A stretch of DNA of 64,000 nucleotides from contig CAZJGG010000002.1 in the NCBI GenBank assembly GCA_964545475.1, positions 1 through 64,000 of the forward strand. Direction: 5' to 3'. This document shows, in pieces, positions 1 to 7,946 of the stretch. Source of the stretch: CAZJGG01 sp964545475. GTDB lineage: Bacteria; Bacillota; Clostridia; Lachnospirales; JAISER01. Both the position numbers and the translations under genes were made by a program. Position 1 is the first letter of the stretch; every line of letters starts with the position of its first letter. The notes beneath the pieces are model-generated. The model had not been told where the DNA came from. It ran no database searches and saw only the letters and a list, made by a program, of their open reading frames with translations.

Positions 1-27
1 GCAAAAACCGCCGTAAATTGTCGCTCA

Positions 28-93
28 TAACATGAGAATTGCTTCGCAATTAAGCTGCTAAAGCAGCTTTTCGACTTTGTCGAACTCACATAT
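28..93 (-). repeat. 66-bp cloverleaf repeat, copy 1
   Basis: A short dispersed palindromic element. It begins TAACATGAG and should end CTCACGTTA, but here the right end has decayed to CTCACATAT. Inside are three small hairpins in order: AATTGC/GCAATT, AAGCTGC/GCAGCTT and TTCGAC/GTCGAA, each with a 3- to 4-base loop. The same three-hairpin order recurs at 195, 28611 and 31876. Confidence 0.8.
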
Positions 94-101
94 ATTAATG
101 T

Positions 102-144
102 AAGTTTAATAAAAATTATAAAAAACATAATTTTTATTAAACTT
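102..144. repeat. Perfect 18-bp AT-rich inverted repeat
   Basis: The arms at 102-119 and 127-144 are perfect reverse complements (AAGTTTAATAAAAATTAT and its complement) around a 7-base loop. The element lies between the two cloverleaf repeats. It could act as a terminator for transcription coming from outside the window or be part of the duplicated repeat; the sequence alone does not decide. Confidence 0.7.
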
Positions 145-194
145 TGATTATATTCCCGCAATTTGCGGCAAAAACCGCCGTAAATTGTCGCTCA

Positions 195-260
195 TAACAT
201 GAGAATTGCTTCGCAATTAAGCTGTTAAAGCAGCTTTTCGACTTTGTCGAACTCACGTTA
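195..260 (-). repeat. 66-bp cloverleaf repeat, copy 2
   Basis: Complete copy running from TAACATGAG to CTCACGTTA. The ends pair over 9 positions (one G-U) and enclose three hairpins. The middle stem reads AAGCTGT/GCAGCTT, one base different from copy 1 but still pairing through a wobble. Confidence 0.85.
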
Positions 261-345
261 CATTATTACATAACCATGACAATTATTTGTTTTTGTTCCA
301 TTGGTATTACAGTATTTAATTTTTCATTTTGCCCACAATATTAAT

Positions 346-364
346 TGCACAACACATTTGTGCA
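346..364. promoter_or_regulatory. Palindrome upstream of the lipoprotein gene
   Basis: TGCACAA (346-352) and TTGTGCA (358-364) form a perfect 7-bp inverted repeat 40 bases before the lipoprotein start. Size and position fit an operator or a short leader hairpin. No matching regulator is identifiable here. Confidence 0.35.
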
Positions 365-402
365 TGATTTTTTAAGGGAAACCGGAATGAGGGGGAGCAA
401 AA

Positions 403-1962
403 ATGAAGTTTAAACAAACATTAGTAGCTTCTGCGGTTGCGGCTTTAGTAGCCACAGGCTGTGCAAGCAACGTGCCTGAAAACAACCACGGAAACAGAAA
501 CGGTGAAAGATTAACAAATACAATGAACAGGTCATATAATACGGCAAACAGGGGATATAACGACGGCTATAAAAGTGACGGATATGGATACGGATATAAC
601 TATGATAGATATGATACCGGCAGAATGTCCAATACGGCAAACAAAAGTGTAAGAAATGGATATACAGGATATGGTACTGGCAGTAATGCATATTCAAGAA
701 ATTTAGGTACAACAGCAAACAGAGGTTATAAAACAGGTGTTACCAGCGGAAATTATAATACAGCCAGTAGAGCATACAATAATTCTAGCACCAAAAATAA
801 CAGCATGGGTGTAACAAATCGTAATGCAACAAGCGGTTATTACGGCAGCAGTGTAGCAAATACTGCAAATCGGTCAAATTATATTGGAACAAAAGTAAAT
901 TCATTAAAAAATACAGCAAACTCAACAATTCGTGACGGAGTAAACACACCTTATCAAACTAAATATGTAGGAGATATTAATACAACTACAAGAAATACTG
1001 CCGGTTCTCAAATGAACACATCTACAAACAGAGGCGCTCGTATGAGAAATACTGCTAATACAGGCAGAATGCAAGTAAGAAATACTGCTAACACAGGCAG
1101 AATGCATGTAAGAAATACTGCAAATGCAGGCAGCACTGTAAGCAATACAGCCAATACAACACGAGTAAAGAATACTGCTAAAGCTACACGTGTAAAAAAC
1201 ACAGCTAATGCAGGCAGTACCAGAGCAAAAAATACAACTAAAGTAACTCGTGTAAAAAATACAGCAAAAGCAACACATTTAAGAAATACAGCTAATACCG
1301 GTGCAGGTATGTCTACAAATGGTGTTAACAGAGTTCAATATAATCAAGCTCAAGCGAAAAGCGGTACAAATTTAAAGAATCAAGCAACTAATAAGCAAAC
1401 AAATGTGAAATCTGTAAACACAAGAGGCAGACATTTATCAGCAACAGCTAATAAAGCATCAGTTACTAAAGCATCAGTTACTAAAGCAACAACAGGTACT
1501 AAAAAAGCTACAGTAAAACATTCACAAATAACAGCAAACAAAGCAGCAGTAAACAAGGTAGCTAGTCGTACTCGTACAGGAAAAAATATGAACGCAACAG
1601 CAAATAAAGCAGTTAGCAAAAATACTGTAACAAATAAAAATACTGCAATGCGCAGAAATGCTACAACTGCCAATAGAGCAGCAATGTATAGCAACGACAC
1701 AGCGGTAAATACACCCGTTAAACAGGGGAATGTTGTTAACCAAGGTAGAGTAGTTAATCAAGGACAAACGGCAGTAACTAATCAAGGACAAGCAATTGGT
1801 CATGCAAAAGGCACTAGCTTACCGGGGATAACAAGTATTTACAGAGATAATACAACTACAGCTAATAATACAATAAATGCAGAAACAGGGTTTAACAAAA
1901 ATGCAAATGTTGGTAGAATAACTTTAGATACAGCAGGAAATAAAACAGGTACAACAATGTAA
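403..1962 (+). CDS. Asn/Thr-rich repetitive lipoprotein
   Basis: I do not recognise this protein as a member of a named family. The 519-residue product starts with a lipoprotein signal (MKFKQTLVASAVAALVATGC; Cys20 would be lipidated), so it should be anchored to the outer face of the membrane. The mature part is almost entirely low-complexity: Asn, Thr, Ala, Lys, Arg and Gly dominate, acidic residues are scarce, and the chain must be very basic. The motif N-T-A-N-(R/K) or a close variant recurs throughout. Between residues about 210 and 305 it becomes near-tandem units of 9-11 residues of the type (R/K)NTANxGR(M/V). A GGGGGAG ribosome site at 391-397 fixes the start. It appears monocistronic, with hairpins after the stop. 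A wall-, spore- or nucleic-acid-binding scaffold is conceivable but not shown. Confidence 0.8.
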   Translation: MKFKQTLVASAVAALVATGCASNVPENNHGNRNGERLTNTMNRSYNTANRGYNDGYKSDGYGYGYNYDRYDTGRMSNTANKSVRNGYTGYGTGSNAYSRNLGTTANRGYKTGVTSGNYNTASRAYNNSSTKNNSMGVTNRNATSGYYGSSVANTANRSNYIGTKVNSLKNTANSTIRDGVNTPYQTKYVGDINTTTRNTAGSQMNTSTNRGARMRNTANTGRMQVRNTANTGRMHVRNTANAGSTVSNTANTTRVKNTAKATRVKNTANAGSTRAKNTTKVTRVKNTAKATHLRNTANTGAGMSTNGVNRVQYNQAQAKSGTNLKNQATNKQTNVKSVNTRGRHLSATANKASVTKASVTKATTGTKKATVKHSQITANKAAVNKVASRTRTGKNMNATANKAVSKNTVTNKNTAMRRNATTANRAAMYSNDTAVNTPVKQGNVVNQGRVVNQGQTAVTNQGQAIGHAKGTSLPGITSIYRDNTTTANNTINAETGFNKNANVGRITLDTAGNKTGTTM

Positions 1963-1999
1963 GGTAGAGCAATTTGACAAAACATTAACAGGTATGGAG

Positions 2000-2106
2000 C
2001 AGGAACAGCAAACGATTCACCGCTGTTCCTGTGAACATAGCTGTTTATGTCTTTGCAAATAGCTATAGCAACACGGGGAGGGGATGAATTTCATTCCCTC
2101 CTTTTA
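2000..2106 (+). terminator. Hairpins after the lipoprotein gene
   Basis: Two stems follow the stop codon. CAGGAACAGC/GCTGTTCCTG (2000-2031) has a 12-base loop and no T-run. GGAGGGGATGAA/TTCATTCCCTCC (about 2077-2101) runs directly into CTTTTAT and is the likelier intrinsic terminator. Between them lies a short repeat (about 2036-2067) also present near 20614 and 47041. Confidence 0.65.
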
Positions 2107-2123
2107 TATCAAAAAATAAAATT

Positions 2124-2152
2124 TTGACATAAAAAGAATTTAAGGGTATAAT
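2124..2152 (+). promoter_or_regulatory. Consensus vegetative promoter
   Basis: TTGACA at 2124-2129 and TATAAT at 2147-2152 with exactly 17 bases between: both hexamers match the housekeeping sigma consensus. It reads into the gene at 2183 with a leader of about 25 bases. Confidence 0.85.
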
Positions 2153-2182
2153 ATATAATAGTTTTTTGTCGGAGGGATTTTT

Positions 2183-3001
2183 TTGAAAAGAAATATTTTA
2201 GCTTTTTTAGCCCTCATTTTTATTTTAAACAATAATTATGATATTTTTGCAACTAGTTATAACACAATTAGTACAGTTACAAGGCTTAATTTAACTAAAG
2301 GCAGAGTTAATGGGGAAAAGGTGGACTACATTCTTTATTTACCATCCTTATGGGCCAATTCTTTAACGGCTGAAAGAGAAAAAGTTAACGATAAAGGGCC
2401 GATTATAGAAAAGATTATATTTTATTATATACCGGAAGAAAAAAATGTTAAGCCTGTTTTTTTTATGAACTTTTATTTATATGATAAAAGAATGTTTAAA
2501 GAAACAAATAACATAATAAAACTTTTGGAAACAGATGATTATGTATTCGCAATTGAAGGAAGCTCTCAAAATAATTTAACAAATAAAACTGACAATGCAA
2601 TATATGAGCGTTTGTTAGTTGAATTAACTGATTCCGAATATATTGCAAACTTTTTTAGGCTTCCAAGTAATCAAAGAATAATAGTAAGCAACACTGTATC
2701 TGTAAACGGCAAAAAATTAAAGGGAAGAAGCGTTAATTTAGACGGAACAGTTTATGTGCCTATAAGAGAAGTTTGCGAAGAGTTAGGGTACAAAATAAAT
2801 TGGCTAGAAAACGATGAAGCCGTTTCCATAGCCAAAAATAATTTTTATTATTTACTGTTTTTAAACCCGCCGTCCTATTATCCAAATTACAAAGTAACTG
2901 TTATAAATGGCAAAGCATATGCGCCAACTATTTTTTATGTTCAACGTCTTAATGTTAATATTGAAATAGACGAAAATTATTGTGTTTATTTTAATAGCTA
3001 A
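2183..3001 (+). CDS. Secreted copper-amine-oxidase-N-like domain protein
   Basis: The 272-residue protein begins with a signal peptide (residues 1 to about 23, ending near IFA-TS), so it is exported. Residues 25-160 match nothing I know. Residues about 166-272 look like the copper amine oxidase N-terminal-type domain common in clostridial surface proteins: V-N-G-K, then V-P-I-R-E-V-C-E-E-L-G, then W-x-x-x-x-E-A-V-S-I. That domain has no enzyme activity in itself and usually serves as an extracellular or wall-associated module. The start is TTG, supported by GGAGG at 2171-2175 and by the signal peptide beginning there. A perfect promoter lies 31 bases upstream. Its specific role is unknown. 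Confidence 0.7.
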   Translation: MKRNILAFLALIFILNNNYDIFATSYNTISTVTRLNLTKGRVNGEKVDYILYLPSLWANSLTAEREKVNDKGPIIEKIIFYYIPEEKNVKPVFFMNFYLYDKRMFKETNNIIKLLETDDYVFAIEGSSQNNLTNKTDNAIYERLLVELTDSEYIANFFRLPSNQRIIVSNTVSVNGKKLKGRSVNLDGTVYVPIREVCEELGYKINWLENDEAVSIAKNNFYYLLFLNPPSYYPNYKVTVINGKAYAPTIFYVQRLNVNIEIDENYCVYFNS

Positions 3002-3002
3002 A

Positions 3003-4061
3003 TTATGAATTTTCATAAGATGTCATTAAAACTTTTATGGATACGGCAATTACCGGGCCGATAAAAAAGCCCCATCCACCGAAAAGTTTTAACCCAGCGT
3101 AAATTGACATTAAAGTTATAATAGGGTGCAATCCTATTTGTGAACTTAAAACCTTTGGTTCTAAAAATTGTCTTGTTAACAAATTAATTAAATATAAAAT
3201 AAAAAGGTGGATGGCCATTTTGTAGTTTTGTGAAATTATGGATAGAATTGCCCAAGGCCATAAAACCACTCCGCTGCCGAAAACCGGCAGAGCATCAACT
3301 AGAGCTATTAAAAGTCCCATTAAAAGAGCGTAGGGGTAACCGCTTATTACAAGACCTAAAATGTTTATAATTGCCACAAAGCTCATAATAATGCCCTGAG
3401 CTTTTATATATCCGCCGAGTGCCCCGAAAAGTCCTCTTTTTAAAAGCCGAAATTGGTTTATAAAAATATGAGGGCTATATTTTATTATTGAATCTCTTAT
3501 AAGTCGTTTATCCTTAATAAAGAAGAAGGATGCAATTATAAAAATAAGAATATTCATTAAAATATTAGGAATTTTTGAAACCATATAAAATGATTTATTT
3601 TTTACAGTGTTTCCCAAATTATTTGTTATAAAATCTGCTATCTGCGGGTTTATGTCATTAAAGTATACTTGAACTTCACCTGGGATGAAATTTGAATAAT
3701 GTTGAAATTCAATTTTTATTTGTTCAATAGTAGCGGTTAACTCATCAAGATATATAGGAACAGATAACGAAAATGCTTGTAGTTCCTTTATTAGCTTTGA
3801 AACCAGGCCAACACCAATAAAATAAAATACAACCATAGATAAAGTAATGCATAAAAGAGCTGAAAGACCTCTGTTAATTTTTAGTTTTTTATTAATAAAA
3901 TTTACTAAAGGTTCGGCAAAATATGAAAATAAAACTGCAACAAAAAAAGGTGCTATATACTTAAAGACATAAGTAAAAAACAAGTACGAACATATTAAAA
4001 AAATAAACGTAAAAATAATTTTATCAAGTTTTTCTTTATTTCTAATATAAAAATCGTACAT
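3003..4061 (-). CDS. ytvI: AI-2E-type membrane protein, YtvI family
   Basis: A 352-residue polytopic membrane protein of the AI-2E/PerM superfamily. Hydrophobic segments lie near residues 12-50, 60-85, 165-180 and in a cluster at about 215-345. The C-terminal G-x-x-P-x-x-x-L-x-x-x-Y-x-G pattern is typical of the superfamily. The clostridial and Bacillus branch with this length is YtvI, whose transcription belongs to the sporulation programme, although its transported substrate is unknown. The start has a clear AAGGTGAT ribosome site. It lies 4 bases after the yyaC-type gene, so the two are almost certainly co-transcribed, which supports the sporulation assignment. Confidence 0.75.
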   Translation of the reverse strand: MYDFYIRNKEKLDKIIFTFIFLICSYLFFTYVFKYIAPFFVAVLFSYFAEPLVNFINKKLKINRGLSALLCITLSMVVFYFIGVGLVSKLIKELQAFSLSVPIYLDELTATIEQIKIEFQHYSNFIPGEVQVYFNDINPQIADFITNNLGNTVKNKSFYMVSKIPNILMNILIFIIASFFFIKDKRLIRDSIIKYSPHIFINQFRLLKRGLFGALGGYIKAQGIIMSFVAIINILGLVISGYPYALLMGLLIALVDALPVFGSGVVLWPWAILSIISQNYKMAIHLFILYLINLLTRQFLEPKVLSSQIGLHPIITLMSIYAGLKLFGGWGFFIGPVIAVSIKVLMTSYENS

Positions 4062-4065
4062 AAAA

Positions 4066-4641
4066 TCACCTTAAATCTTTTAATACCTTTATAAAACCCA
4101 TAAATATTAAATCCGCAAGCTGCATAACAATGTTTAGCCTGGTATTTTGTAAAACAACAATATCTATCTTTCCAATATAATTTACAATACCAGATATAAA
4201 AATATGACCAACGCCAGGTAAACTTTTATTCATTGCTGCGCCCGGCTTTATATTACCCTTGCCAATCATAAGTGAACCGATGCTTTCAATTTTACCTAAA
4301 GAAGCATCAATAGCTATTACTAATCCGTTTTTGTGGAATTCATCGATGTATTTTATATATTCGTTTAAGTTGCCTGCATGAACAGGGTTTTCTAAAGACC
4401 CATATACATATACATTTTCGTGTGTAATGTCATAGTTTTTAAATTTATAACCAATAATTGGGCCTAAGCTATCTCCTGTAGCTCTGTCTGTGCCTATACA
4501 TAAAATAACAATTTCATTTTTATCATTATGTTTTAGTTCTTGTTTTATTAAAGATTCAAGCGTTTCTGAAAAATTATCCAAAGCATTTGTGTCTGATGAA
4601 TTTATATACGTTATTATAGCATTAAAATTACTTTGAAGCAA
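4066..4641 (-). CDS. yyaC: YyaC-type spore protein
   Basis: A 191-residue soluble protein matching the YyaC family of sporulation proteins, which are related to GPR-like hydrolases. The key signature is C-I-G-T-D-R-A-T-G-D-S-L-G-P near residues 48-61, followed by V-Y-G-S-L-E-N-P-V-H-A-G-N-L and an A-I-D-A-S-L-G segment. The acidic residues in these motifs are the presumed catalytic centre. Translation probably starts at TTG with a GGTGAT site. An alternative start further in is less likely because the first 30 residues read as an ordinary amphipathic helix. It is the first gene of a two-gene leftward unit with ytvI. Confidence 0.75.
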   Translation of the reverse strand: MLQSNFNAIITYINSSDTNALDNFSETLESLIKQELKHNDKNEIVILCIGTDRATGDSLGPIIGYKFKNYDITHENVYVYGSLENPVHAGNLNEYIKYIDEFHKNGLVIAIDASLGKIESIGSLMIGKGNIKPGAAMNKSLPGVGHIFISGIVNYIGKIDIVVLQNTRLNIVMQLADLIFMGFIKVLKDLR

Positions 4642-4719
4642 ATAATCACCGTCCGCTAGATGTAATTTTTATTAGTTTTATTATTATATAAATGTTTGCT
4701 TATTTTATCCAATTACTTA

Positions 4720-4794
4720 ATTACATTAATAGACAAACCAATGTCGATTAATGTAATAATTTTTTGATATGTTAAATGGTATTAATTACCATTT
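4720..4794. promoter_or_regulatory. Stacked palindromes in the divergent intergenic region
   Basis: ATTACATTAAT (4720-4730) pairs with ATTAATGTAAT (4747-4757), and an inner GACA/TGTC extends the stem; a T-run follows at 4760-4765. Just downstream AAATGGTA (4774-4781) pairs with TACCATTT (4787-4794). Both lie in the 266-base gap between yyaC and the LysM gene. They could be a leader terminator plus an operator controlling 4908-6978. Confidence 0.45.
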
Positions 4795-4907
4795 TCGATA
4801 AAAAATTTAACTATCTTGTGTTATTCTTTTAAAAAATATAGCATGTCCATAAAACTATTGTGGCGATTTTTATAATAAGCTATTTTAAAAAAGGAGGATA
4901 ACAAAAG

Positions 4908-6284
4908 ATGAGTGATTTTGCATTTCCGACGAATATAAAGCAAATTGGTTCAATCGGCGAAGGTTTCAGAGTTTACATTGAAGATTATGCTTGTTCATAT
5001 TTACAACAATATGCGGAAGCGGGGGGATACGAAGAAAGACTTGCATTTTTGGTAGGGCGTTACATGGTTATAGACGGGCAAACCGTTTTGTTTATTAGTG
5101 GGCTTGTTCAAGGGTTACATACATATGCTGAAAAAGATATTTTGACTTTTTCAGACAAATCATGGCAACACGCTTCAAAAGAAATCAATAAATATTTTAA
5201 AGGGTTAGATATTGTAGGGTGGATGCAATCCCAGCCGGGGTATGGCACTCACCTAAATGCAAGTTACGAAAAAATGCACAAAAAGATGTTTCCGAATTTT
5301 AACCAGGTTTTGTTTGTTATAGACCCGGTTGAAAAGATAAATGCATTTTACATATTTGACGAAAAGAACGACGAACTTAAAGAATCATTGGGTTATTTCA
5401 TTTATTATGATAAAAACAAGGGTATGCATGAGTATATGCTTGAAAACAAAATAGTAAAGATGAAAATGCGTCCGCTGCCGGAAATTCCTGAGGCTGCTAA
5501 GCCGATTATGGAAGAGCAGGATGATGACGATGATGATGAGAGGGAGTATAAAGGTCCGGTTATCCGCCGGAAAAGGGCATTTAATGATAAAATTAAAAAA
5601 TTACCAATTGCTCAAAAAAGAATGGTAAATCTTTTAACAACTTTAAGCGCTTCTTTGTTTATAATATGCTTGCTAACAGTAACAGGGCTTGCAAGAAACA
5701 ATGGGCGAATAACTTCTTTAGAACAACAGCTTACGGAATTAAACACCGCTTACAGAAATCTTATGGTCGAGGCTAATAAATCTAACACGGCAACGGTTTT
5801 TGCCAGCCAGGATTCGGCTCTAAATTCCATAGATATGTCTGCCGAGCCGGAAAGCCCTCAGGTAATTGTTGAAAACGGAAACGACCTTTTAAATGAAAAC
5901 GCTCTTTCAGGCAATAACGCAGTTTCAAGCGATAACACCGTTATAAACGAAAATACTCTTGCGGTTTTAGAAAATAACTTAACTCCTGAAAGGGTTTTGC
6001 AAATGATGGCGGAGGAGGCAAGGGCAACGCCTGAACCTGCCACGACTCCGGCTCCAGTTATAACGCCGCCGCCGCCGGAGCCTACACCGGAACCGCCAAA
6101 AACTACAACAAGGGAAATACCGAAAAAATATACGGTTAAATCCGGAGACAGCCTTATCGGAATAAGCGTTAAGTTTTACGGCGATAAAAGTATGGTGGAG
6201 GAGATAATGCTTTTGAACAACCTAGAAGATGCCGACAAAATATATTTCGGTAAAGTTTTGTTATTACCTCAGTTAGCGGAATAA
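4908..6284 (+). CDS. Pseudo-JAMM/transmembrane/LysM protein
   Basis: The 458-residue protein has three parts. Residues about 20-170 resemble a JAB1/MPN metalloprotease fold: I-V-G-W-M-Q-S-Q-P-G-Y-G at 102-113 aligns with the canonical G-W-x-H-S-H-P-G motif, then F-V-I-D-P at 136-140. Both metal-binding His are Gln (107, 109), the Ser is Asn117 and the Asp is Tyr120, so the domain should be catalytically dead. An acidic stretch (DDDDDDE, 205-211) precedes one transmembrane segment at about 241-262. A Pro-rich linker (about 365-400) leads to a C-terminal LysM domain (about 410-456) that would bind peptidoglycan outside the cell. The predicted topology is N-terminus in the cytoplasm. AAGGAGG precedes the start. 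The histidine kinase gene begins 22 bases later. Confidence 0.75.
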   Translation: MSDFAFPTNIKQIGSIGEGFRVYIEDYACSYLQQYAEAGGYEERLAFLVGRYMVIDGQTVLFISGLVQGLHTYAEKDILTFSDKSWQHASKEINKYFKGLDIVGWMQSQPGYGTHLNASYEKMHKKMFPNFNQVLFVIDPVEKINAFYIFDEKNDELKESLGYFIYYDKNKGMHEYMLENKIVKMKMRPLPEIPEAAKPIMEEQDDDDDDEREYKGPVIRRKRAFNDKIKKLPIAQKRMVNLLTTLSASLFIICLLTVTGLARNNGRITSLEQQLTELNTAYRNLMVEANKSNTATVFASQDSALNSIDMSAEPESPQVIVENGNDLLNENALSGNNAVSSDNTVINENTLAVLENNLTPERVLQMMAEEARATPEPATTPAPVITPPPPEPTPEPPKTTTREIPKKYTVKSGDSLIGISVKFYGDKSMVEEIMLLNNLEDADKIYFGKVLLLPQLAE

Positions 6285-6306
6285 CCACATGTGGAGATGA
6301 TAATAT

Positions 6307-6978
6307 ATGACCGATGAAAGACATTATGAAACAATTGAAATGATTGCCGCAACGTTAGCCCATGAAGTTAAAAATCCTTTGTCTTTAATTCAGGCAAATA
6401 TAGATTATATTGAACTGTGTGACGTTGAACACAAGTACTCCAACAATTACAGAATAATAAAGCAGGAACTTAAACGCACCAATGAAATGCTTGGGGGATT
6501 TATCGAACTTATAAATTTAGCTTATAATTATGACGAGGAAATGGCAATTTACGATATTGTTATGCAGGTTGCGGAAAATTACAAGCAGATAACAAACAAA
6601 ATAATACTTTTCACTGTTTCATGCCGGAACAAAAACTTGTATATTAGAGGCAACGCTCAGCTTTTTACAATGGCTCTTTCAAATATTATCAAAAATTCAA
6701 TTGAAGCTATAGAGGACAGTGGTGAAATAAAAATTAATATTGACACAGATGGTTCGGTTGCAATAATAAAAATTGAGGATACCGGCAGAGGGCTTTCCCC
6801 GGAGGTTATTGAGAAAATTAAAAACTCCCAAAGCTACTCTACGAAAACTTTCGGAAGCGGTATAGGAATAAACATTTGTAAACAAATATTAACCCAACAT
6901 AACGGAACATATTCCATCGAAAACTGCGAAAACGGAGGGTGTGTTGTTACTATAGATGTTCCTCTTGCAAACGGATAG
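6307..6978 (+). CDS. Soluble sensor-less histidine kinase
   Basis: A 223-residue protein consisting only of a histidine kinase core. The H-box L-A-H-E-V-K-N-P-L gives His19 as the phosphorylation site. The N-box is N-I-I-K-N-S-I-E-A around residue 130, the G1 box D-T-G-R-G-L around 158, and the G2 box G-S-G-I-G-I-N-I around 183. There is no transmembrane segment and no PAS or other sensor domain. In endospore formers this layout is typical of sporulation phosphorelay kinases. The gene follows the LysM/pseudo-JAMM gene by 22 bases with its own GGAGATG site, so the membrane protein may provide the missing sensory input. No response regulator is encoded nearby. Confidence 0.8.
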   Translation: MTDERHYETIEMIAATLAHEVKNPLSLIQANIDYIELCDVEHKYSNNYRIIKQELKRTNEMLGGFIELINLAYNYDEEMAIYDIVMQVAENYKQITNKIILFTVSCRNKNLYIRGNAQLFTMALSNIIKNSIEAIEDSGEIKINIDTDGSVAIIKIEDTGRGLSPEVIEKIKNSQSYSTKTFGSGIGINICKQILTQHNGTYSIENCENGGCVVTIDVPLANG

Positions 6979-6991
6979 TTTACAAAATAAA

Positions 6992-7029
6992 AAACCGAAA
7001 AGTGATTTTAAAAGTCGCTTTCCGGTTTT
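6992..7029 (+). terminator. Intrinsic terminator after the kinase gene
   Basis: AAACCGAAAAGTGATT pairs with AGTCGCTTTCCGGTTT (one mismatch, some G-U pairs) and is followed by a T-run. It closes the LysM/kinase unit before the GntR promoter. Confidence 0.75.
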
Positions 7030-7063
7030 TTTATTGTTAATTTTTGTACATATAAAAATTATA

Positions 7064-7114
7064 TTGACAGATTATACATTTATACTTATAATGTTATATA
7101 ATATTACATGTAAT
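7064..7114 (+). promoter_or_regulatory. GntR gene promoter with adjacent palindrome
   Basis: TTGACA (7064-7069) and TATAAT (7087-7092) are separated by 17 bases, a perfect housekeeping promoter. Ten bases after the -10 lies the exact 12-base palindrome ATTACATGTAAT (7103-7114). Its placement over the start of transcription suits an autoregulatory operator of the GntR protein; binding is inferred only. Confidence 0.7.
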
Positions 7115-7142
7115 TTGCACAAAAAGTATGGAGTGGTGTAAT

Positions 7143-7877
7143 ATGATCCAACGTAACTCATCAAACGCCATGTATTTACAGCTTGTAGAGCTGATAAAAC
7201 GGGAGATTTTGCAAAGAAAGTACATAGAGGATTCATGTATTGGAAAACATACTGAAATTGCAGAAAGATGGAAGGTTAGCTTAATAACCGTTAGAAAAGC
7301 TCTTAAAATACTGGAAGAAGAAGGCTATATTACAATTAAGCAAGGTAAAGGCACTTTTGTTAAGCCGGGCATATTAAAAAACGAGCTTAACAGACTTACC
7401 GGCACCACTCAAAACATTCTTAAAACAAACATAAAGCCGGATGTTAAAGTACTTAGTATTGAAAAAATAACAACCCCTGAAAGTTTTTCCCCGGAAATTA
7501 AAAGAGAAATGGGCGAAAAATGTATTTTAGCGGAAAGAATCCACTCTGTGGATGGAACGGTTATAAGCTTTGCACGCCTTTACCTGCCTATAGAATATGG
7601 AGAGCAATTGAGTAAGGAAGAATTGGAAAATTTTACGGTTTACCAACTGTATCAAAACAAGCTTGGTGTACAGCTAGGCAAAGGACGACAAAACATTAGA
7701 GCCGTACCATCAAATGTTATACTTGCCAATATGTTTGGCGTGGCGCAGGGTACGCCGTTGTTGTTTATTGAAAGAGAGGCGTACAGCAAACAAAACCAGC
7801 TTATAGAAGTTATGGAGTTATATTACGACCATACCCAGTATACCTTTAGGGTTGAATTGGACTTAAGCGCTGAATAG
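7143..7877 (+). CDS. GntR-family regulator with UTRA domain
   Basis: A 244-residue transcription factor. Residues about 8-75 form the winged helix-turn-helix: A-E-R-W-K-V-S-L-I-T-V-R-K-A-L-K-I-L-E is the recognition region, followed by I-K-Q-G-K-G-T-F-V, the classic GntR wing. Residues about 90-240 form a UTRA effector-binding domain of the HutC subfamily. An upstream in-frame ATG at 7128 overlaps the GGAG ribosome site (7130-7133), so 7143 is the true start. It sits directly before the ABC importer operon and is the obvious candidate regulator of it. The ligand is unknown, possibly the imported compound or a breakdown product. Confidence 0.85.
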   Translation: MIQRNSSNAMYLQLVELIKREILQRKYIEDSCIGKHTEIAERWKVSLITVRKALKILEEEGYITIKQGKGTFVKPGILKNELNRLTGTTQNILKTNIKPDVKVLSIEKITTPESFSPEIKREMGEKCILAERIHSVDGTVISFARLYLPIEYGEQLSKEELENFTVYQLYQNKLGVQLGKGRQNIRAVPSNVILANMFGVAQGTPLLFIEREAYSKQNQLIEVMELYYDHTQYTFRVELDLSAE

Positions 7878-7946
7878 AAATTAAAAATGGTAACCCAAGC
7901 ATACGTGTATTGGATTATCTTTTTTAAAATAAAAAATAGTCTGCTA

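Larger units (their letters stand above)
1..260. repeat. 167-bp direct duplication
   Basis: Bases 1 to about 90 recur almost unchanged at 168-257, a period of 167 bases. The repeated unit holds a GC-containing stretch able to form a small hairpin and one copy of the 66-bp cloverleaf element. No gene is visible in 1-402; this duplication and the short palindromes listed separately fill most of it. Confidence 0.85.

Noticed and set aside
922..1278. Leftward open frames opposite the repetitive lipoprotein gene
   Set aside because: Low-complexity Cys/Ser/Ile composition mirrors the repeats on the coding strand; no ribosome site or family resemblance.
1021..1310. Repeated DNA units in the lipoprotein gene as a CRISPR array
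   Set aside because: The units are short, in frame, vary in length between 27 and 33 bases and encode protein; there are no unique spacers of constant size.
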